From an uncultured Bacteroidales bacterium (lineage in GTDB: Bacteria > Bacteroidota > Bacteroidia > Bacteroidales > Paludibacteraceae), in the NCBI GenBank assembly GCA_947164985.1, contig CAMUYI010000010.1, positions 1 to 56,837 on the forward strand: a DNA stretch of 56,837 nt, given 5' to 3'. Shown piece after piece: positions 17,776-24,950 of this stretch. The notes under the pieces were generated by a model, which saw only the letters and a program-made list of their open reading frames with translations, was not told the DNA's origin and searched no databases. Numbering within the stretch: position 1 is the stretch's first letter; every line of letters begins with the position of its first letter. A program made the position numbers and the translations under genes.

Positions 17776-18345
17776 ATGTATCCGAAACTGAAAAACAGGC
17801 CGTGGAAGGTCGTTAAAAGCGAGAATATCCTGCGTCTCGGACCATGGCTGTCCGTACGGCAGGAGTGTGTGGAAATGCCAAGCGGCAAGCAGATACCGAC
17901 ATGGTACGTCATGGAGTTTCCCGACTGGATCAACGTCATCGCCATCACCAAGGATGGTAAGATGGTCATGGAGGATCAGTACCGCCATGCACTCGGCGAG
18001 ACCCACTACGAGATCGTAGCCGGTGTTGTCGATCCGGGAGAGACACCCTTAGAGGCAGCAAAAAGGGAACTGAGTGAAGAAACGGGTTACGAAGGAGGCG
18101 AATGGCGGTTGTTCATGACCCTTTCGCCAAATCCCACGAACCATAATAACAAGAGTTACACTTTCCTCGCCACGGGTGTAGAGAAAGTGCGCGAACAACA
18201 TCAGGAAGCTACCGAAGATATCCATGTCGATATCATGGAACCGGAACAGGTGTTGGAAATGCTTCGTGACGGGGAGATTATTCAAGCCTTACATGCGGCT
18301 CCACTCTGGCGCTGGTTCGCTGAAATAAATGGTACTCGACGCTGA
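17776..18345 (+). CDS. Nudix hydrolase, ADP-ribose pyrophosphatase type
   Basis: Hydrolyses a nucleoside diphosphate linked to another moiety, most likely ADP-ribose or an ADP-sugar. The Nudix box reads GVVDPGETPLEAAKRELSEE and continues TGY, at about residues 80-102. The N-terminal region (KNRPWKVVKSENIL) matches NudF-like proteins. The start at 17776 is the first ATG after the promoter; a longer open frame begins inside the promoter. Length is 189 residues. The last 68 bp overlap the end of the convergent TonB receptor gene. Confidence 0.87.
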   Translation: MYPKLKNRPWKVVKSENILRLGPWLSVRQECVEMPSGKQIPTWYVMEFPDWINVIAITKDGKMVMEDQYRHALGETHYEIVAGVVDPGETPLEAAKRELSEETGYEGGEWRLFMTLSPNPTNHNNKSYTFLATGVEKVREQHQEATEDIHVDIMEPEQVLEMLRDGEIIQALHAAPLWRWFAEINGTRR

Positions 18346-20179
18346 CCTTCGCCCATGCACCGGGTTGCAACACGCCGCCATAGTCGTAGTAGTGGCGGTT
18401 GGTCATGTTGGTGCAGGAGACGGCAAAGCGCCAATGCGGGAGGTCATAATAGATCTTTCCGTCCAATAGGAGCACCGGTTGGAAGTTGTTCACCGTACCG
18501 TCAGCGTTATTGAACTGCCCTATGCGGTCGCGATAGCTCAACGTCCAGGACGCACCGAGACCCGCGTAGATTCCATGTTCGATCTGCAGAACGATCTTAT
18601 GCCGCAGGTAGTCCAAATACCGCGAGTTGGTCTGCTGCAGGTCGATATTGAGGTTCGTGAAGGCATACGTGATCTGCACATTCCGCAACCATTCATTCAA
18701 GCGGTACTGCACGCTGCACTCCACGCCGAGCGTGTTGACCCGTTGCTGGTTCTGCGCGTGATAGGGGCGTTGGGTGTCCGTCGCCACATAGATCCAGTCG
18801 ATGATATCGCGTCCCCAACGGTGGTACAGTTCGGCATTCAGCGCCAACGAACCGGCCTGGTCGAACGCCTGTTTGTATGCCGCGCCAAACGATGCCGTCC
18901 ATGCTTTCTCCGGCATCAGAGACGCATTACCACGTTGGTTTCCCGCATTGTAATAGAGGTCGGTAAAGGTAGGTAACCGCAACGAACGGTTCGCATTGGC
19001 ATAGAGCGACACGCCGCAGTCGAAAGCATAACCGAGGTCCGCTCCTACCGTCCAATGATGCGCGAAGAAAGTGTTATACATACCGCCTGCCGTAAGGGAT
19101 GCCGAGAAATGCTGTACATGAAAAGTCTGCTGAGCGAAATAACTGATATTCAGTCGGTTATGGTCACCGAAATTGGCCGAATGAATGTTCTCGTTTCGCG
19201 CCTCTACACCTACTGTAGTCTTACCGATCGATGAAGCGTAATGGGCACGCAACGCTGCCGTCGCGTTCTGCGTCAGATGACGATTGGATACCGTTCCCCG
19301 GTGCCACTCATAGCGGTCATGGTTCGCCCTATATGCAGCCAGCGCATCCAAGGACCATCTGCCCCAACTGTGGCTATACCGCGCTGAACCGAAAGCGGTA
19401 CGGGTGGCATCGAACTGGTCCTGCGAACCGAAACCGTAGAACATACCCGCACCGACATCTTTATATTGCGCTCCCACCTGCATCTCCAGTCCGCGCCAGG
19501 TCGCATTGAGGTATATATTCGCCCCGTTGAAATCGGAGTTTCTCAGCGCCGTAGCCTCTTTGTCGGTGGGGTCAGGCGCATAGTATCCGTTGCTATGACT
19601 GTAGTCGGCGCTCGCCAACACCTGCCATTCATTCCGCTGCCAACCGCCGGTCAACTCACCCTTCGCAAAACGGTTCATACCCATCTGCATGGATACGTGA
19701 TAAGTCTGATTGCTGATTTGTCGTGTGACGATATTGATCGCTCCGCAGAACGCATTTCCGCCTGCCAAGGAAGCCGATGCACCTTCCAGCACCTCGATAC
19801 GCTCGATCGCCGAAAGGGGGATAGGGATATTCATTACATAATGACCGGTCTGCGCGTCACTCACGCATACGCCGTTGAGCATAACCATCACCTGGTCGAA
19901 CGTACCGCCGCGCATGCTCACGTCCGCTTGCGCACCGTTCGCGCCACGGGTACGGATATCCAGTCCGGGAAGGGTCTGTAGCAATTCCGCCATGGTCGTA
20001 ACAGGCAAAGCCGCAATCGTTTCCCGGTTGATCTGCGTCACCAACCGATAGGCCTGCGATTGGATCTCCGTCTGCTGCGACACCACCTGCACTTCCTGCA
20101 AACGAAACTGTGCTTCCGCTACGCCCGACATCGGCAAGCACAGCAGCACCGATGCCAAAAGCGAAAAGATCTTTTTCAT
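18278..20179 (-). CDS. TonB-dependent outer-membrane receptor, BtuB/FepA-like
   Basis: Imports a chelate, vitamin or oligomer across the outer membrane using TonB energy. A signal peptide ends at VAEAQ. A plug domain follows at about residues 35-165 (TMAELLQTLPGLDIRTRG, MLNGVCVSDAQTGH, IERIEVLEG, AFCGAINIV), then a barrel of some 22 strands. No CarboxypepD-like N-terminal domain is seen, so it is not a SusC type. The expected terminal strand VSVEYHLF is followed by 14 further residues encoded antisense to the Nudix gene. Normally barrels end at the aromatic residue, so the tail looks acquired. The start at 20179 excludes an upstream stretch that crosses the promoter. Confidence 0.88.
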   Translation of the reverse strand: MKKIFSLLASVLLCLPMSGVAEAQFRLQEVQVVSQQTEIQSQAYRLVTQINRETIAALPVTTMAELLQTLPGLDIRTRGANGAQADVSMRGGTFDQVMVMLNGVCVSDAQTGHYVMNIPIPLSAIERIEVLEGASASLAGGNAFCGAINIVTRQISNQTYHVSMQMGMNRFAKGELTGGWQRNEWQVLASADYSHSNGYYAPDPTDKEATALRNSDFNGANIYLNATWRGLEMQVGAQYKDVGAGMFYGFGSQDQFDATRTAFGSARYSHSWGRWSLDALAAYRANHDRYEWHRGTVSNRHLTQNATAALRAHYASSIGKTTVGVEARNENIHSANFGDHNRLNISYFAQQTFHVQHFSASLTAGGMYNTFFAHHWTVGADLGYAFDCGVSLYANANRSLRLPTFTDLYYNAGNQRGNASLMPEKAWTASFGAAYKQAFDQAGSLALNAELYHRWGRDIIDWIYVATDTQRPYHAQNQQRVNTLGVECSVQYRLNEWLRNVQITYAFTNLNIDLQQTNSRYLDYLRHKIVLQIEHGIYAGLGASWTLSYRDRIGQFNNADGTVNNFQPVLLLDGKIYYDLPHWRFAVSCTNMTNRHYYDYGGVLQPGAWAKVSVEYHLFQRTSARVEPHVRLE

Positions 20180-20214
20180 ATTACAAACTATTGCCTTGCA
20201 TAATAATTTTAGCA

Positions 20215-20247
20215 TGCAAAAGTACAAAAAAAAAATGACATACACAA
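20215..20247 (-). promoter_or_regulatory. Promoter of the TonB receptor gene
   Basis: Leftward TTGTGTATG (rev of 20239-20247), a ten-base T-tract and TACTTTTGCA (rev of 20215-20224). The -33 element lies inside a terminator hairpin of the upstream small-gene operon. Confidence 0.75.
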
Positions 20248-20256
20248 GAGTGTATG
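20228..20256 (-). terminator. Intrinsic terminator of small-gene module 1, overlapping a promoter
   Basis: Leftward the DNA reads CATACAC-TCTT-GTGTATG (rev of 20239-20256) followed by a T-tract. The hairpin arm is also the -33 element of the TonB promoter and the T-tract is its spacer. Confidence 0.7.
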
Positions 20257-20281
20257 CCACTTTTCGCGATTTTTTCGCTTT

Positions 20282-20662
20282 TTACGAGTGCTGCTGGTCG
20301 TACTCGGCGCCGCAGATAGACCAGTAGTAGGCCTTGAGGGTCTTTTTGCCGCCCGGCTGGTCTTTCTGAGCCATGAAGGCCTGTTGGTCGGCCAACTGTT
20401 TGCTTAGGTCGGCTGCACGGGTTGCAACGGCTGCGCGTACGGCGGTGAAGCGTGCGCGTACCGCTACCTCACGGTTCGACAGCGGGGTACTGCGCTCCAC
20501 TTTTCTGCGGAGATACAGACGGTTACAGTCTTTTGACTCGGTCGCTGCTACGCGGTGCGTACCCAGCAACATCTTGGTGCAGGAGTGTTGACCGCTCTTG
20601 CTCGGTTTACTCAATGCGCCGGACACATGATCAATACCGGCACTCCATTCTACTTTTGCCAT
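20282..20662 (-). CDS. MAKV-type small protein, long form (126 aa), module 1
   Basis: Function unknown. It is clearly paralogous to the protein at 34638-35024. Both begin MAKVxWxxGIxxVSGAL, share a GTHR/ATHR and AAT segment, C-NR-YLR, a central helical region with DLSK, and end AYYWxICGxEYDxQH. It is the last gene of a leftward run of small genes and its stop precedes a hairpin terminator. Basic N-terminal and charged helical parts suggest a nucleic-acid- or structure-associated protein, but that is inference. Small MAKV proteins are, as far as I recall, common and unnamed in phage-like regions of Bacteroidales. Confidence 0.75.
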   Translation of the reverse strand: MAKVEWSAGIDHVSGALSKPSKSGQHSCTKMLLGTHRVAATESKDCNRLYLRRKVERSTPLSNREVAVRARFTAVRAAVATRAADLSKQLADQQAFMAQKDQPGGKKTLKAYYWSICGAEYDQQHS

Positions 20663-20702
20663 AATTCTCTAAACTTTAAACTTTAAACATTAAACTTTCA
20701 AC
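20663..20702 (-). repeat. Simple direct repeat between two small genes
   Basis: The 47 bp gap holds taaactttaaac and aaactttcaac units. The same aactttc family sits in frame inside the hemolysin-III gene (13779-13803). Confidence 0.55.
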
Positions 20703-20709
20703 TGCCGAA

Positions 20710-21027
20710 TTACGCAAAATTCGGCTTCACGTACTTCTGTGCGACGGTGTAGGCGAAGAGGGAGGTGTACTTCTTCTGGGCTGCAAAACCGGCTTCGAGG
20801 GTCGCGCGCTCGGTGGGGTCTGCCAAGGCGGTCTTGGCTGCCTGCGCCGCGGTCTTCAGTGCGTTCTGACATTGTACGTTCTTCGGGTGCGTTGCTTTCG
20901 AGGGGTTGATCAGGTCAACACCCAACTGCTCTTTCTTACACGGACAGCCCTTGAAATACAGGCTCTCCGACTTGTTGAATTTGCCCCTCACGCGGGCAAA
21001 CATGCCATGTAACTTAATTTTTGCCAT
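20710..21027 (-). CDS. MAKV-type small protein, short form (105 aa), module 1
   Basis: Function unknown. It starts MAKIKLHGMFARVRGKFNKS and its C-terminal helical region ends FAAQKKYTSLFAYTVAQKY. The latter matches FKKQKKYSDFSGYVFAMEY of the protein at 36067-36378, so the two modules carry equivalent members. A middle segment has NPSK...ALKTAAQAAKTALADP, an alanine/lysine-rich helix. The start overlaps the end of the preceding 93-aa gene by 14 bp, which argues for coupled translation. Two cysteines (CPCKKE) sit close together. Confidence 0.75.
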   Translation of the reverse strand: MAKIKLHGMFARVRGKFNKSESLYFKGCPCKKEQLGVDLINPSKATHPKNVQCQNALKTAAQAAKTALADPTERATLEAGFAAQKKYTSLFAYTVAQKYVKPNFA

Positions 21028-21289
21028 TTTCGTTAAAATTAATGGTTAGTTGATTCTTGTACTTGCGTTCTAAAAACGCGAGATGTTTCTGTCTTCCGTA
21101 GGTCTCTGCGAAGACGATTCGGGTGTGGGCTTCGGCTGGAGATGGAGTATGACCCGATCGGTCGGGACGGGCTTGAACGATATGCATCACGCCGTCTTTT
21201 GATGGGTAGCGGCGGATATAGAAAGGGTCTGTTCCCATCAGAATGCCGGTCACGGATTCTATACCCGGGTCAAACTCTACCTTTGCCAT
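21014..21289 (-). CDS. MAKV-type small protein (about 91 aa), module 1
   Basis: Third MAKV member in the same run. It begins MAKVEFDPGIESVTGIL, followed by YIRRYPSKDG and QARPDRSGHTPSPAEAH, the classic order of the short family (beta-rich N-terminus, then an R-P-x-x-S-x-x-x-P-S linker and a helix). The start at 21289 was chosen because MAKV is the conserved N-terminus of its relatives; two more residues are possible. It begins 2 bases before the stop of the lipoprotein gene and ends within the next gene. No function can be assigned. Confidence 0.72.
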   Translation of the reverse strand: MAKVEFDPGIESVTGILMGTDPFYIRRYPSKDGVMHIVQARPDRSGHTPSPAEAHTRIVFAETYGRQKHLAFLERKYKNQLTINFNENGKN

Positions 21290-21291
21290 GG

Positions 21292-21507
21292 TCACCGCAG
21301 GAAGTTGGAGATACGCTCCGTAGCGTCGTACGACTCGGTGGTCTTGGTCTGGATCATGACGGCCGTGTCGCCCCGTTGGTAATACTCACTTTTGTTGGTG
21401 ATGGTCCGGACAACGTTGCAGGAACTGAGTCCGAAAGCCGCTCCGAGTGCGGTCAATGCCGCAATCAGCACGGAGATGACGATTTTGATGATTTTTTGCT
21501 TGTTCAT
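21292..21507 (-). CDS. Smalltalk-like small lipoprotein
   Basis: A protein of 71 residues with one hydrophobic segment (residues 6-27) ending GLSSC, a lipobox, so it is probably anchored in a membrane by Cys30. The first 30 residues resemble the tiny smalltalk proteins of Bacteroides. Here a polar tail of 41 residues (RGDTAVMIQTKTTESYDA) follows. Those proteins accompany HU-like and amidase genes in phage-like loci; their role is unknown. In this module it lies between phage-like genes and MAKV paralogues, while module 2 has an unrelated lipoprotein (spanin-like) in the same relative position. Confidence 0.65.
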   Translation of the reverse strand: MNKQKIIKIVISVLIAALTALGAAFGLSSCNVVRTITNKSEYYQRGDTAVMIQTKTTESYDATERISNFLR

Positions 21508-21531
21508 AATGATGTGTGTTTTGAAATCCGG

Positions 21532-21541
21532 TGCAAAGATA
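21532..21541 (-). promoter_or_regulatory. -7 element without a recognisable -33
   Basis: TATCTTTGCA (rev of 21532-21541) precedes the lipoprotein gene. No TTG lies 20 bp upstream; a GGAAC occurs about 24 bp upstream of TA instead. Confidence 0.45.
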
Positions 21542-21543
21542 CG

Positions 21544-21846
21544 TCAATAGTGAACAATGTGTTCCTTTGATGGTGGAAATTTTATCAAAAAATCGTATCT
21601 TTTTCGTCTTTCAGCTTCTTGATAATACCATCTAAGGCTATGCCATACGCGCTCTATGGGTATGCCTTTCTCTTGTCCCACCATTTTTTTTGCCTTTGGT
21701 GCTTGTGTACCTTTGTCTCTCTCGAGAAAATACGCATCGACAATCGCTTGGTTCTGTGCTTCGATCCGGTGTCGCGCAATCGACATATAGGAACCGTTGG
21801 GTTCACGCACCAAGTAGGGCACGTCGTATAAAGGGTAATTACTCAT
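21544..21846 (-). CDS. Small protein of unknown function (100 aa), module 1
   Basis: Not recognised. A short tyrosine/proline-rich start (MSNYPLYDVPYLVREPNGSY) is followed by a helical, basic region with RVWHSLRWYYQEAERRKRYDFL and an ARHRIEAQNQAIVDAYFLERDKG segment. The pattern of a predicted helix-turn-helix (QKGIPIERVWHSLRWYYQ-like) would suit a small DNA-binding or phage adaptor protein, but this is weak. It lies in the middle of the leftward small-gene run, 52 bp from its upstream neighbour. Confidence 0.6.
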   Translation of the reverse strand: MSNYPLYDVPYLVREPNGSYMSIARHRIEAQNQAIVDAYFLERDKGTQAPKAKKMVGQEKGIPIERVWHSLRWYYQEAERRKRYDFLIKFPPSKEHIVHY

Positions 21847-21898
21847 AATGATCTTGTTAAGTTATCGGGAGATGGTCCCGTGATGATCGCGTTTAACC

Positions 21899-22240
21899 TT
21901 AGTTAAAAGCACGTAAATCTGTCATCTCAAACGCTTCCGTGTCGAGTTTGGAATAGACGCCATAGTGGTCACCGTGCTTGGCGATGAAGAGCTTGGTGTC
22001 AGTCGGGAGCGTGACGTTGGTGCCGTTGTAGTTGAAGGGACGCGGGGTGCAATGAGAGATAGCGAAGTAAGGGTTTTCTTCAATCGCAATCTTCTGCTCC
22101 CGCTGCCAGACGAAGGTCGCGTATACCTGTCGCTGCTTCTGCAAAGAGAGGCCGTTCCAGAAACGCTCTGTCGCTTCACGCCGGTTGGCGTATTGGTCAG
22201 GGGGAGACAAAAAGTCCCAGATAAATTCAAAGGAAGTCAT
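21899..22240 (-). CDS. Small protein of unknown function (113 aa), module 1
   Basis: Not recognised. It begins MTSFEFIWDFLSPPDQYANR and contains ATERFWNGLSLQKQRQVYATF, an amphipathic helix rich in aromatic residues, then a short beta-rich C-terminal half. The ATG at 22240, after a TTTAAAGAA leader, is preferred over a GTG at 22270. The aromatic helix resembles segments in small phage-encoded regulators, but no family is claimed. Confidence 0.58.
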   Translation of the reverse strand: MTSFEFIWDFLSPPDQYANRREATERFWNGLSLQKQRQVYATFVWQREQKIAIEENPYFAISHCTPRPFNYNGTNVTLPTDTKLFIAKHGDHYGVYSKLDTEAFEMTDLRAFN

Positions 22241-22353
22241 TTCTTTAAAATTTCTTTTAATCTCCCCCACTCCCCTACTACGATGTAGAGGAAGGGGGAT
22301 GATTTTCTTTTTAATTTTCTTTTACGTCGCTTTTCTTTTATGCCTTTTCTTTT

Positions 22354-22794
22354 TTAATCAAGGCATTTCAGCGTCTTCTTCACCTCATCCGGCGCGATAT
22401 TCGGGTGATCTTCAGGGAAGTTATCCATGATCTCCTTCATCTTGCGTGTCAGTTTAGCCGATTCCTTCTTGTGCTCAGCCTGTTCTGCCGCTTTCTTTCG
22501 GTACTCAACACCTTCCGGCATCGTGTATTTCTGCGGCTTGCCAACGATGTCAAACACCTCCGTCACATCCAAGGTATAGTGATGTCCTTCGTGCTCGAAC
22601 TTACCGCTGGTCTCGCCGAGTTCTTCCAACTTGCCCTCGGCCAAGGTCTTTGCGTCCGTTTCCAATTCATCTACACGCGCCTTGCACGATTCAATAAGTT
22701 GTTTAAGTACTGAGGTTTCTACCAGTGCATCCGCACCATTCAGATTGATGTCATTTGCAGCGATCAATGCTGCGCGTAATTCTATAGCTTTCAT
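22354..22794 (-). CDS. Helical charged small protein of unknown function (146 aa), module 1
   Basis: Not recognised. The ATG at 22794 gives MKAIELRAALIAANDINLNG; an upstream ATG in the same frame gives an unlikely basic extension. The first 75 residues are predicted to be largely coiled-coil (VLKQLIESCKARVDELETDA). A short beta section (HEGHHYTLDVTEVFDIVG) and a lysine/glutamate-rich helix follow. It has the look of a phage structural or scaffold-like protein, without proof. Confidence 0.6.
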   Translation of the reverse strand: MKAIELRAALIAANDINLNGADALVETSVLKQLIESCKARVDELETDAKTLAEGKLEELGETSGKFEHEGHHYTLDVTEVFDIVGKPQKYTMPEGVEYRKKAAEQAEHKKESAKLTRKMKEIMDNFPEDHPNIAPDEVKKTLKCLD

Positions 22795-22886
22795 AATTCT
22801 TCTTTTTTTTGCGTCCGATGCCATCGGACATGTTATTTTTCTTTGTCCTTTGTCGCGGCATCAAATGCCGCTTTCCCCTTCGTCCA

Positions 22887-23438
22887 TTAGCCCGGAAATA
22901 ATCGTACCCCCTGTGGGTAAAGAATTGAATTCCAGAACTCATACTTTCGGAATATCTCGAGCAATTCATCTCTGCTCATCTTCCTTGGATCACGTCCGAT
23001 GCTCCTGAGCACCCGCAGTAATCGCGCACGCTTGCGGTTTTCCGCAGGTGTGACATACTGGAGGTTATCAACAGACCAGTTCGTGATGTCGCCGTTGATG
23101 TGGTCAATCTCCATCGGAATAGTTGTCCCTTCTGGAGTCACGGCGAAAGGTCGCGGTCCAATCCACGTGAGTGCAACCAGTTTGTGACAAAGCTGTTTGT
23201 CATACTGCCGCATGATAGGATAGACGCAACCGCGCTTACCGTTAAAACAATGCCTTCCCGGGGTGCGCATCGCAGGAGAGAAGTTTGGTTTAACTTCCCG
23301 CAAGATCCATCCGTCATCGGTCAACTCTGCATTGCGTACCGAATAGAATTTCCCTTCCCTTGAACAGTACAAGGGTTTGTCTGTAGGGCACTTACGTACA
23401 ATTGTACCATCTACTAATCTTAATTGTTCTGATGCCAT
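22887..23438 (-). CDS. HNH endonuclease, phage type
   Basis: A DNA endonuclease of 183 residues. The C-terminal half has EIDHINGDITNWSVDNLQYV followed by TPAENRKRA, the DH-N-N arrangement of HNH_3-type enzymes found in phages and mobile elements. The N-terminal 80 residues contain a beta-rich NUMOD4-like part (YCSREGKFYSV) with LCHKLVALTWIGPRP just before the nuclease. It lies near the 5' end of the small-gene run and is the best sign that module 1 is phage-derived. It could act in DNA packaging or as a homing-type nuclease. Confidence 0.82.
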   Translation of the reverse strand: MASEQLRLVDGTIVRKCPTDKPLYCSREGKFYSVRNAELTDDGWILREVKPNFSPAMRTPGRHCFNGKRGCVYPIMRQYDKQLCHKLVALTWIGPRPFAVTPEGTTIPMEIDHINGDITNWSVDNLQYVTPAENRKRARLLRVLRSIGRDPRKMSRDELLEIFRKYEFWNSILYPQGVRLFPG

Positions 23439-23521
23439 AATTTTATGGTTTTGTATCGGCCAAGCTTGACCGATGGTTAAAAATTATGGCAAGCGCTTGC
23501 CTTTAGCCTTTCGAAAGCGAG

Positions 23522-23531
23522 TGCAAAAGTA
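23522..23531 (-). promoter_or_regulatory. -7 element upstream of the HNH gene
   Basis: TACTTTTGCA (rev of 23522-23531) lies 84 bp upstream of the HNH start. No TTTG element is seen at -33, unlike most promoters in this window. Confidence 0.5.
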
Positions 23532-23581
23532 CTGCTTTTTCGGCGAAAAGGTCTTCGAAAAACGAAGAGCGTGCAATAAAT

Positions 23582-23824
23582 CTACCTTTTGTTGACGATT
23601 TGATGCACTTTGCTAAATCGGACATCGGTACAATTAACCGTAACAGCAATGTGATTGTAAGGATGTGAAACTAATGCTTCATCATGAATAATACGAATTC
23701 CGGCAGTTTCGATTTCTCGGAAAGCGATGTCGATGTCAGCAATGTCGTTGTTCGGTTTGGCAAGAAAAGCCTTGATCTCATTTTGGATTGTTTTAATTAC
23801 AATCGGCGTTAAATCTAATGTCAT
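23582..23824 (-). CDS. Small protein of unknown function (80 aa)
   Basis: Not recognised. The protein starts MTLDLTPIVIKTIQNEIKAF and continues with an acidic helix (NNDIADIDIAFREIETAG) and a beta-rich end (HPYNHIAVTVNCTDVRF). Codon use and length look genuine, and a -7 element lies 39 bp upstream. It is separated from the HNH gene by a non-coding stretch, so it may be a separate unit between module 1 and the restriction-modification pair. Confidence 0.5.
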   Translation of the reverse strand: MTLDLTPIVIKTIQNEIKAFLAKPNNDIADIDIAFREIETAGIRIIHDEALVSHPYNHIAVTVNCTDVRFSKVHQIVNKR

Positions 23825-23862
23825 AACTTTGTTCGTCTTGGGGGATATTTACCCAAAACGAT

Positions 23863-23872
23863 TACAAAGTTA
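23863..23872 (-). promoter_or_regulatory. -7 element upstream of the 80-aa gene
   Basis: TAACTTTGTA (rev of 23863-23872). The -33 region is not clear. Confidence 0.4.
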
Positions 23873-23970
23873 CAAGAAGAAAAGTGTTTACATTGGTATG
23901 TTTTGGTACAAAATATTAATCTTTGGCATTTTTTAGTCGAAATTAATATATTCCATACCATATGGCACAA

Positions 23971-23998
23971 AAAAACGACCGCAAATGCAGTCGTTTTT
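23971..23998 (-). terminator. Bidirectional terminator after the restriction endonuclease gene
   Basis: Palindrome AAAAACGAC-N10-GTCGTTTTT between the endonuclease stop and the 80-aa gene promoter. It can end transcripts on either strand. Confidence 0.75.
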
Positions 23999-24023
23999 AG
24001 TTGCCCATAATTTTGTTTAATGA

Positions 24024-24950
24024 TTATCTGGGCCCTAAGAATTTATCACCATTGAGGTGAATCATGTGGTCTGGCATATCTGCAATCCACACTTCCGTTT
24101 CCCAAGCAAGTTCTTTGGAGAAACGTTTGTAAGTATCGAAATCGAGGAAAGCGGTCACGAAGATCTTTCCTGCTTTGACATCCTTAGTCATGTCTTGAAT
24201 CTCCATGATTCGTGCTGGAGACATTGATCCGACAGAAGTAACGGCTTCCACGAAATAGAGCCAGTTATTATCTTCACGGTAGAGAACTACATCCGGCATT
24301 TTGTCGTGAAGCGTGATAGCAAAGCCGAGTTTGCTGAGTTTTTCCACTTCCTTAACCAAATCTTTCTCAGTGGTGTCTCCTAGATACAGACATTGCGAGT
24401 GAGGAGCAAAACGTGGTGCAAACTCTTCAATGATTGCTTTCTGCAATTCGTTGTGCTTTCCCGCGCTCAAAGAAAGTGCAATACCATTGATTTGTACCGG
24501 CATTTTCTGCATTTTCTTTTTGGACGCATACAAAGCGGTTAAGCTCTGGTGCTTTTTGCAGAACTCTTGCAAAACTTGGCTCTGGGCGACAGTTCTTGGG
24601 TTAATGTTCTTAACAACAGCCAAGAATTCATTGGTAAGACGATAGCGATAGTTGGGACTATTAGTAGCCTTGCCGTTATCCTCAATGATAGCAGCTGTGC
24701 GGAAGTGGTGCATGGCTTGTTTTCGAAAAGTCTCACGTGAGTTTTCTGCGTAAGTCGTGCCATAGTTGGCATTTGCAAAAGCTATAACATCATGAATGCG
24801 AATCCATGGTTGCTGTGCTTTCTTCCAAGGTGTATTAGGCTTGAGGCTTGCCATACTTAGAATAGTCAACGCACAAAGATCGGCTTGCTGTGCTTTTGGC
24901 ATACCAATGGTAGCCAGTACTGATTTGATGACAGAAACTTTTATATCCAT
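24024..24950 (-). CDS. BsuBI/PstI-type restriction endonuclease
   Basis: A type II endonuclease expected to cut CTGCAG. The C-terminal catalytic region shows PDVVLYREDNNWLYFVEAVT and then SVGSMSPARIMEI, the PD-(D/E)xK-like arrangement of the BsuBI/PstI family. The N-terminal region (IRIHDVIAFANANYGTTYAE) is the conserved DNA-recognition half. The length of 308 residues matches. It overlaps its methyltransferase by 10 bp, an order that lets the methyltransferase be made first. The GC content is lower than in the core genes, in line with transfer. Confidence 0.93.
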   Translation of the reverse strand: MDIKVSVIKSVLATIGMPKAQQADLCALTILSMASLKPNTPWKKAQQPWIRIHDVIAFANANYGTTYAENSRETFRKQAMHHFRTAAIIEDNGKATNSPNYRYRLTNEFLAVVKNINPRTVAQSQVLQEFCKKHQSLTALYASKKKMQKMPVQINGIALSLSAGKHNELQKAIIEEFAPRFAPHSQCLYLGDTTEKDLVKEVEKLSKLGFAITLHDKMPDVVLYREDNNWLYFVEAVTSVGSMSPARIMEIQDMTKDVKAGKIFVTAFLDFDTYKRFSKELAWETEVWIADMPDHMIHLNGDKFLGPR

